Shown: positions 56,562 through 64,000 of the stretch, in pieces | How positions within the stretch are numbered: position 1 is the first letter of the stretch | Layout of the letters: each line of letters starts with the position of its first letter | Assembly: GCA_050084515.1 (NCBI GenBank) | Contig: CM114273.1 | Span: 1,798,001 to 1,862,000, forward strand | DNA length: 64,000 nucleotides | Direction of reading: 5' to 3' | Origin: Blasia pusilla | Taxonomy: Eukaryota; Marchantiophyta; Marchantiopsida; Blasiales | Position numbers and translations under genes: made by a program | Notes under the pieces: model-generated | The model's input: the letters and a program-made list of their open reading frames with translations, nothing else | What the model was told of the DNA's origin: nothing | Databases searched by the model: none

Positions 56562-56723
56562 TTTATATTATTATTGGAGTGTGTTTCTTCCTTTTGAGAT
56601 CATGTGTCCTCTTGGGAGATGTCTTTTTTAGCCAATAGGAACGCTCATAGTCTAAACCAATAGGATCATTTTGGATGAGTAATTCAAAATTATACATCCG
56701 TGCATGGCACAGGCACCCGCTGG
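56562..56723 (+). mobile_element. Helitron-like short element in the ankyrin gene intron
   Basis: It opens TTATATTATTATTGGAGTGTG and ends with stem CCGTGC (56698-56703), GCACAGG and then CACCCGCTGG, terminal CTGG (56720-56723) followed by T. The layout matches the copy at 60424-60605 (same TATATTATTA start, GCATGGCAC stem, CTRR end). Confidence 0.45.
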
Positions 56724-57525
56724 TCCGAATAGAGTGAAATTTGGTTTGATGCAACTTTGTGCGGATTATCCTTCTCGGAATTCCAATAGGATGGAATTCC
56801 TTAATGTCAGCTATGTTGATCGAGATTTTGAAACGCATCTAATTTGTTATTCCTTTGCAAGTTAAGGTTGTGGGATTAGAGGTTACTAGGTTGGATTTCT
56901 AAGAGAATTCCCATCTTCGTTGGTTGCCCGTCTTTTTAGTCTCTATCATCCAACCATGAGCGGCTAGGATTCCGCGCATTTTTTGTACCATTCTTCATTC
57001 CGCTTGCGAAATATAGTCATTTTTTAATAACTTATCCTAACGACTTTGAAATTTCCCAAATTATGTATCTAATTATAAATTTTCTCAAAATTAATTTCTC
57101 TTATCAAAATCTTGTCTAAAGGTGTTTCATAGTGACAAAATATTTCCGCAAATTGGTCCAACCTCCAGTTTTTTTGGTTTCTTTTTTAAAATCTATGGTA
57201 GTCTTTGCGATGGATGTTGTTACTCCTCAATCTCCTCCATAAGAGGACCTTCTCTCAAGGGCTCGAAGTATTTTCTACAAGATGGTTGTCCCTCCCTCTC
57301 CCCTAAGTTCCCTCTTCAAAAAAACATTTCCTTCAATAATTTGTCCAAGTGAAACAAATAATTTAATACACAACAGTAATTACACAAAAAACAAAAAACA
57401 ATATAAAATAGGATCTCAATTGTATGGATGGGGTAAGAACTGATGAATTGATATGTTTGAATGTTGGATGACGGAATGACAAGGGAACCAAGGCTGCAAA
57501 ATTATTCGATCTTGGCAATATTCAA

Positions 57526-58674
57526 ATGATTGTTGCCCTACTAGAAGATGCGGCACAAGTGGCAACTCTTGTAGAGATGGGGAAGTTCAACACTCGATTG
57601 GAGGCATGGAATGAAGGGAATGTGTTACACTTAGCAACACAAAATCCAAGGTTTGATTCTTCATTAATCTTAGTAAGTTCCTTGGAAGTTTTTAATTTGG
57701 GGGCTAATCGAAATATGATTCAAAGATCCTCGCTATCGAAATTGTCCACTTCATCACTCTCGAGTGATAAAAGAAGGCAGGCATGTATTAACATTTTACT
57801 TGAAGCTGGGGTTGACGTATTTAAGCGAGACAAATTCAGACTCCTCCCGAATATAGGGTCGGATGCATCTCCTGAGATGACGTTGTGGTGGACTGAAAGA
57901 GTGGCAAAACAGAGTCGAGAAATGAACAATAGTCTTGCTCTTGCTAGCAATGCCATATCAATGACGGCAGCGTTGGTGGCCACGGCTTCCTTCATCGGAC
58001 CGCTCCAAGGCCCTTTAGGCTATGACACCAACTCAAATGGACTCTCAGAGCACATGAAGTTGGAAATTTCACTAGTGAGAATCTTTTTCATAAGCAACAC
58101 ATTAGCCTTTTATTATGCTTTGTGTGCTATTATGCTCTCATTGATTCCATCTTTGCCTTTCCCCAATGAGTCAATGGAGGCGGAACGAAAACGTGGGCGA
58201 TTGACCGTGGTTCTAGCAACTTCTCTACCTATGGCATCTATGGTTTTCATTCTCGTGGCTTTCACCACAGCGTCTTTGGTTGTATCATCCAACGAAGGGT
58301 CGTTAACTCATGGAAGTTTGTCGAGACCCCTCTTTCTTGGTGGTGGGGTTGTTTGTGTCGCGATCACATGGTGGTGTTGCGGACGTATTTTTCGGCTCCT
58401 TTCACTCATCTACAAAGCAACCATTGTTCATTTCTATGAGAAGTTACATGAACTGCTTTATGATTTGCAAGGGTATATCGGGAATAGTTTGGTAGAATTC
58501 CTATATACACTCTTAGCTGGGATAGGATTGATCTTATTAGATGTACAAGGTTGCATGTTAGCAATGTTGTGGTCATTACTTAGGTTGATATTTATGCTTG
58601 AGGGTAACAATATGGGAGCTTTCCTGACATTAACCAACAAATTTTGGAAAGAACTAAAATTTGATCTTAGTTGA
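57526..58674 (+). CDS. C-terminal exon of the ankyrin/PGG gene, still open
   Basis: The longest intact part of the ankyrin gene: 382 codons from an internal Met, or about 392 from the probable splice acceptor near 57495. It contains a last ankyrin-like segment, a serine-rich linker, the PGG-type motif region and several hydrophobic helices (for example FFISNTLAFYYALCAIMLSL, VLATSLPMASMVFILVAFTT and FLYTLLAGIGLILLDVQG). Its intactness contrasts with the broken upstream part. It could be expressed alone only from an internal promoter. Confidence 0.55.
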   Translation: MIVALLEDAAQVATLVEMGKFNTRLEAWNEGNVLHLATQNPRFDSSLILVSSLEVFNLGANRNMIQRSSLSKLSTSSLSSDKRRQACINILLEAGVDVFKRDKFRLLPNIGSDASPEMTLWWTERVAKQSREMNNSLALASNAISMTAALVATASFIGPLQGPLGYDTNSNGLSEHMKLEISLVRIFFISNTLAFYYALCAIMLSLIPSLPFPNESMEAERKRGRLTVVLATSLPMASMVFILVAFTTASLVVSSNEGSLTHGSLSRPLFLGGGVVCVAITWWCCGRIFRLLSLIYKATIVHFYEKLHELLYDLQGYIGNSLVEFLYTLLAGIGLILLDVQGCMLAMLWSLLRLIFMLEGNNMGAFLTLTNKFWKELKFDLS

Positions 58675-60423
58675 TATCATTAAGGAGGGTACTTGTTTTT
58701 CCGATCTACGAAAGATTGAATACCAAGAGACCTCTTCAAGTTACTTAGGCTCTCTAGCATGTTACTAAGGCTTTACAAAAATTAGGAAGAGGTGTGGACT
58801 TTCAATCTGACCATTGAAAAATGTACTAGTTTGTTCCTATTTTAATGTGGAACTTATACAAAAAAATTTCTCCATTAGAATTGGAATATGAAAACACTAT
58901 ATTTGAATGTTTGGGGGGTCTTATGTGAGTTTTTAGGTTATTTGCAAACAACTACCTAATTTAATTTTGATGCTTTTCAAAAAAATTCATATTATAGTCT
59001 ATAGTGGCAAACATCTTACATTTAGCAAGTTCGTGCTTTATTTCCATGAATATCCACATTTATTGAACATGGATTTTGATAGAGAAACCCAAAATACTTG
59101 GGCCTCAAAAATGACTCCACTCATGGCATACCAATACATAAAATATTCCCATGAGGGTTTATCCCATAGGGCTTCCTAGCTAGCCACAGTCCATCAATGG
59201 AAAGGCAATGAACTCCAACCCACGACTCCAATAGGATGCAAGATACAAATGCATATATCTATGACAACCATATACCCGACTTATGGAATCTATACATAAA
59301 AAGGGGAAAACTATGCCCAATGCAACTAATATACAAGTGTTTACAAAATCACATCACAAGTTAGATAAAAAGAAATGCACAAAACCCTACTATAAAATAA
59401 AATAGAAAAGGTATAGCATCTCTCCAAGGTTAAATAAAATATTTGAGATTGAATTTTTGGGAGATATAAGAAATTAATAATGCAATATTCATGTTGGAAA
59501 ACAATGGATGCCAGAGTAGCATACATGTAAATGATGCCAAATCAAAACTTTCATAAAAAAACTTGGGAGTTTTTATTCAAATTTATATATATATGAGGAT
59601 TAAGTGTAACCTTGCATCTCTCCCCCTCCCAAACTTTGCTCTTGGAGACCTTTGCAATATATCACCTCTCCAATTCTAATGTACAATAATGGTTCAAGGA
59701 GAACTTTTCCAAAAATAGAAAGCTTTTCTAAATAACCCAAAGTGGGCTCTTAACCAATTTTAACTTACACATATAAGATCCCCACTTTCCTAGGAGATTA
59801 TCTATTCCCAACCTCTATAGGTACGTCACGAATATACTCTATGCTCCAATACAAACAATGGCCTAATAATGGTCATATATAAGCACATCTCCAGGGGTAT
59901 CCACAATATATAAATAAAAATAACTATACAATTATAATCATCTAGACAACTAAAAAAAAAACATGTATGAAAATCAAAGCACAATAAATCACACATATAA
60001 CATAATCTACTAGTACCTTTCTAGATAGTGGATTAGGTCTTGCAAACTCATGGTAGCAATCTATCAACATCATTATAGATGTGGTTATATCCTTAGCTCA
60101 CTAGGAACAAGAAAGATCAATATGCTAACCTAGATATCTTACATTATCATACTATCCATGGAGAAAAAATTGAGACAAAAGAATAGGGAATGAGAAGTAA
60201 GATTGTGAGACAAAACCAAAATAAGAAAGTTTATATCTATCTATACCATAATGGATGGCCCTATATGGAAAATGAGACCAAATAGTGGGATAGTAAGACA
60301 AGATAGCAGCATGTTGGAATTTTGTCCCTTGATTCACATTAAATGGGTACAGAAAATAAATCTGATTGGAAAAAAAAGTATTTTTTAATAATGATTGATA
60401 ATTCATAATTTAATTTATTGATA
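58675..60423. other. AT-rich, gene-free stretch
   Basis: Downstream of the ankyrin gene only short frames occur, none with a recognised product. No repeat structure was identified apart from simple AT-rich tracts. Confidence 0.45.
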
Positions 60424-60605
60424 TCTATATTATTATGAGAGAGTATCTTCTTGATTTGCAAACATCTCTCTATTTGACACGTGGCAACTGGATAACAAGA
60501 AAATGTTTCACATGCTCTGTTCAAAATCATTAATCTCTTCATTTCACGGGCTATACATCTTAAAAACTTTGTTATTTCATATGCATGGCACGGACACCTT
60601 CCTAG
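60424..60605 (+). mobile_element. Helitron-like short element, 182 bp
   Basis: It begins TCTATATTATTATGAGAGAG and ends GCATGGCACGGACACCTTC then CTAG (60602-60605). The first arm of the 3' stem is degraded. The 5' start is shared with 63622 (TCTATATTATAAACAAAAG), and CTTGATTTGCAAA follows in both. Length and lack of coding suggest a non-autonomous element. Confidence 0.45.
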
Positions 60606-61680
60606 CAGGTGATCCAAGGTGTACAAAAAGCCTTGGATCAGTGATCCAAGACATATAATAAAATAAAATAATTAGAAAATTAGAAAAAAATAGTTAAAAA
60701 ATTACAACTTTATACCTTAATTCATATTTGATAGGAAGGAAAAATGAATTTTATGTGGAAGGAATAGATATTATTTAAATTTTATGGAATGGTGAAATTA
60801 CTTAGGAGAAAATGAGAATTATATTTTAATTTTAAATGAAAATAGTATTATTAAAAAATTAATTATATTAATTCAACTTTGAGATTTTGGAAAAATAATA
60901 ATTAAATGAAAATAAATTTATTAAAATTTATTAAAATTTAAATAATATTTTAGTTAATTTACTTTGGTGGGAAGGGGAAGAATGGGTACTTTTTAAGCTT
61001 TTATGGGAGAGTGAACTTATTTAGACCAGTTCTAAATTGTCTAAATTTTAATTGAAGAAATAATTATTTTAAAAGTAAAACATGTATCTTTTTTTTTTTT
61101 TTTTTTAATTTTAAAATAAGAAAAAAATTCTACTTTAATTTTGAAATGAAAGAATAATTATAGATATATAAAGAATTTTGCAAGCATGGGCATGGTTACT
61201 AATGAGAGATAATGGAAATTTGGAAAAGAAAACTTTTTTCTCTCATCTTCATCCACTCTGTATTAGTGCCTTCATCAAATTTACGGATAACATCCATCAA
61301 ATTTAATTTTCTTATCTTATTTATTCTTATTATCTTAAAATATCTTTAAACTAATCCAAAATTTGACTTTACGCTTCCCGGTTTAAAATACTTGTTCCCG
61401 GTTATACACTCCCGAACCCTCTTTGTCGTGGAAAAATACTACTAAATGCCAAAACCAGGTGATCACTATTGACAAAATTGAAACTTTTGGCAATAAAGCA
61501 CTTTTCCACACGCCATGCACCACTCAAAGCACTTTCAACTATAAATCTGAGCTCTGATATCCAAATTTTAGGGCTAAGTTCACCTTCATAAAAATACTAC
61601 CTAGTGTGATCATCAAAGCTCAAGACCCAAGGCTTAGAATCCAGCTATTAGACCCGTACGACAGTCTACATGCATCAAAG

Positions 61681-61735
<55 letters not shown>

Positions 61736-64000
61736 TCCAATTTCCAACATCAATCACTCTGAAACTGAGTGAGGCACAAATGTTATCTTCTCATGTCTCT
61801 AGATTCTACAAGATGTGAGGAATTTCTCTCTTCAAACTCCTCGATCTCTCTTGATTGCAAACACCTTAAATGAACAAGCAACTATTCTACAACATCCCCC
61901 CTTACTTAATCTCATGTTTTGAGAGATGTAGAAATGATCTTGATGTGATTCAACTTATGAAAGAACAAATTTCTTCCCACCTTTCCATGTTGTCCCAATC
62001 TCCTGGCACTCACAAATATAACTCCGACAAAGCTCTAAAACGTCATCTTTAACTTTCTGCAGTAGAATTCTTACACCCCCTTTCACTTAAAAGGTTCTCA
62101 CGTGCTCTCCGTTTCTGATCGCGCTCTGAAATCTTGAGTCCTAAAATATTTTCCTTCTTGGCGTTCTAAAGAGTCCTTGATCTCCCACAATTCTTCTCAT
62201 TTGCTCATCCAGAACGTGTTTACTCTCCCCTAACTTATCCTTCCAAACCATTTGTACTGAGCTTTTGCCAATTGGCTATTTTTGAATGGTAGAGACTTTC
62301 CCATTCATCCTTGGCCAATATTAGTACCTTGTGAATTTAACTCAATGAGTTACGTCCTCGTTTCGTGAGATTTTCTCTTCACCAAATATTTACCAAGATT
62401 CTTTTGGCGGTCAACAAGATTCCAACCACACCATTACTTTTTTTACGGCAACTCCCTATGATTGACGTCCATCTTCTATCTTCTTTCCTTTTTAAAGTTT
62501 AGAAGTCTGATTTTAACTTTATGGGAGTTTATTGTCATACTTCTTCTTGGTTACCACTTATAGTTTTCCCGTAAGTATTATATGAAGTGCCCGTCGGGCT
62601 TTACTACAACTTTCTTTACGAGATCTTCTAGCTTAAACTAAACATCTCAAAACCTTAGGCTTTGAATGCTTCACGAATCACGAGCAAGACCCATGGTTCA
62701 TGTGGTGGGATGATGGGATCTTATAAAATCCTAGCCCAGTAAAAGCTCCGAAGTCCAACACTCATAACTCACAAAAACACTACGTTTGTAAGTTGCAAGC
62801 GTTATCACTAATCTGCGAGAGAGTCTCTATCTCAATGTATCTACCTCTATTCCTCCTCTCTATCTCTCTCTTCTCCCTCCTCCCTTCCTCCTTTGATCAA
62901 TAGCAAAAATTGTTCTATAAGGAGTGGAAGGTCTTGTTTCAAAGTTAGAGTTACTAATCTCTCGGTTACATGTATTTGAGTTGGTAGGAAATCTATTTCA
63001 CCTCCTGAAATCATCGCAAAGATGACGTCTTTAAACTTCAAATGTGAGGTTTGAATTGAAGTCTAGTATTGATTTGTGTTCCGAAATTATTTTTGGAGAG
63101 GCTTGTCTTTCTCTAGTTGAGCCTTCTAAGGGCAAGGTGCTATCAACAGTGCATTAGATGTGAATTTACTTATGTTTAGGTTGGGTTTGGTTCAATTGGT
63201 ATTAAGGTTCATAAAGCGATGTCTTTCCTAGTTGATTTCACATCCCTCTCCATATCTGAATACCTATTGGATTGACAAAAATTCTTCATATTGCTAGACA
63301 AGTCAATCCGTACGCCTAAACCCACCAAAGTACCCAAAGTCCTTTGTATTTAAGATAGGTAAATCTCCAAACCTCCTAAAAAACTCTTGCATGTAACGCA
63401 TGTATCCATGTGTTTGTTAGGGCCCAATGTATGACTCCCAAGTATATTTCGTGACCAACTTTGTCAATGATGTTGACGATTAACCTTATTTTGGTTCCTA
63501 CATAGAAACATCCAAAGTAATACTTCAACGCTATGTTACTATAGACTCTAACCTCAACTCCTCAATTTAATCTCAATCACTGAAGATAAGTTGTAACTCC
63601 ACAACTTACACATCATTTTATCTATATTATAAACAAAAGATAATTGCTTGATTTGCAAAAGGCTCCTTAGTAGAGACATGTTGACAAGACATCAGAGAAC
63701 AACATGTGAGGATTAGAAAGTAAGGGAGAAATAAACGATTTTGTGAAGGGAAAAAGCCATGGTAGTTATAATTTATCCAAATGAGCCGGTGCAAATTAAT
63801 CGACATGAGTGGATTGTTTTTCCCAAACTATGGAACATGAGAAAAAGGATTTAAAAAAAAAGTTTCTAGTTAGCATGCCCGTGCTTGTGCACGATTTTTA
63901 AAAAATAATTTAGAAATATTTTAAATTTTAAAATTGAAGTAAGTTTCGACTTTTTTAAATTTTAAAAGAGTAATAACATTTCCCTTTTAAAAAATATCCA
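60606..64000. other. AT-rich, gene-free right end
   Basis: No gene was recognised. 60650-61350 is extremely AT-rich. A (CT)n tract lies at 61683-61732. A second TCTATATTATAAAC start lies near 63622. A reverse-oriented hairpin plus CTAG (63866-63894) hints at another Helitron-like end, but it lacks the usual following T. Confidence 0.5.
61683..61732. repeat. (CT)n microsatellite
   Basis: An uninterrupted CT dinucleotide run of about 50 bp. Confidence 0.97.

Larger units (their letters stand above)
54567..58674 (+). pseudogene. Ankyrin-repeat / PGG-domain membrane protein gene, disrupted
   Basis: ATG at 54567 opens MDMVPAPPSNL and meets an in-frame TAG (54600-54602). The same frame continues to 55238 with GCTALHVAVKKGWPLLVKEI (ankyrin), then a TGA (55239-55241), then remains open to 55383. 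Other frames carry coding-like sequence (55366-55569; about 55560-55800), and ankyrin sequence returns at 55694-56224 (QGRTPLHVAVDHDMLSSVLK; VGRTALHRAAMCEG). An intron (about 56211-57495) leads to 57496-58674: NEGNVLHLATQNP, then a PGG-type domain (EMNNSLALASNAISMTAALV, FIGPLQGPLGYD) with about four to six hydrophobic segments. Known plant relatives are plasma-membrane signalling proteins (ACD6-like). Two stops and two or more frame changes argue for decay, though undetected short introns or assembly errors could explain some. Confidence 0.72.

Noticed and set aside
63866-63894. Minus-strand Helitron 3' end (hairpin plus CTAG)
   Set aside because: The base following CTAG on the minus strand is A, not the expected T, and the 5' end would lie outside or be undefined.

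Overview
The window is nuclear DNA from a land plant. The evidence is two intron-rich housekeeping genes of clearly plant type (a plant NAGLU homologue and a full-length peroxisomal ABCD transporter, both with GT-AG introns), a plant-type ankyrin/PGG-membrane gene, and many Copia, Gypsy, LINE and Helitron-like remnants in AT-rich DNA. The LINE types and the ankyrin/PGG gene point weakly to a non-seed plant (bryophyte, lycophyte or fern). The lineage cannot be fixed from sequence alone.

Layout. 1-780: five 68-bp monomers in two arrays, each followed by a telo-box and a TATA-like motif. 781-5210: a decayed L1-type LINE (ORF1p, endonuclease, reverse transcriptase, zinc knuckle) on the plus strand. 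5950-7560: GC-rich DNA with no recognisable gene. 7612-20924, minus strand: a complete 19-exon alpha-N-acetylglucosaminidase gene. I traced every splice junction; phases agree throughout and give 826 codons plus stop. Its introns 1 and 9 hold at least four LINE fragments. 21.8-23.8 kb: AT-rich DNA. 24.1-34.0 kb: a nested retrotransposon complex. A minus-strand Gypsy element is split by a 1,030-bp solo LTR and by a 5,853-bp Copia element, and the Copia element is itself split by a 614-bp solo-LTR-like insertion. Each insertion has a 5-bp target duplication that I could read directly. 35-36.7 kb: AT-rich repeats. 38751-49055, plus strand: a complete PXA1/ABCD-type peroxisomal transporter gene in 25 exons (about 1,380 codons; one junction is uncertain). 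52085-54055: a full-length 5S rRNA sequence fused directly to a 5'-truncated LINE, the pair bounded by 9-bp direct repeats. 54567-58674: an ankyrin-repeat/PGG membrane protein gene broken by in-frame stops and frameshifts. 58.7-64 kb: AT-rich DNA with Helitron-like ends and a (CT)n tract.

The two intact genes are unrelated housekeeping functions: lysosomal/vacuolar or secreted glycan turnover, and import of fatty acyl substrates into peroxisomes. Everything else is repeat-derived or decaying. The most unusual object is the 5S rRNA-LINE chimera. Next are the three-level retrotransposon nest and the monomer/telo-box/TATA block upstream of the L1-type LINE.
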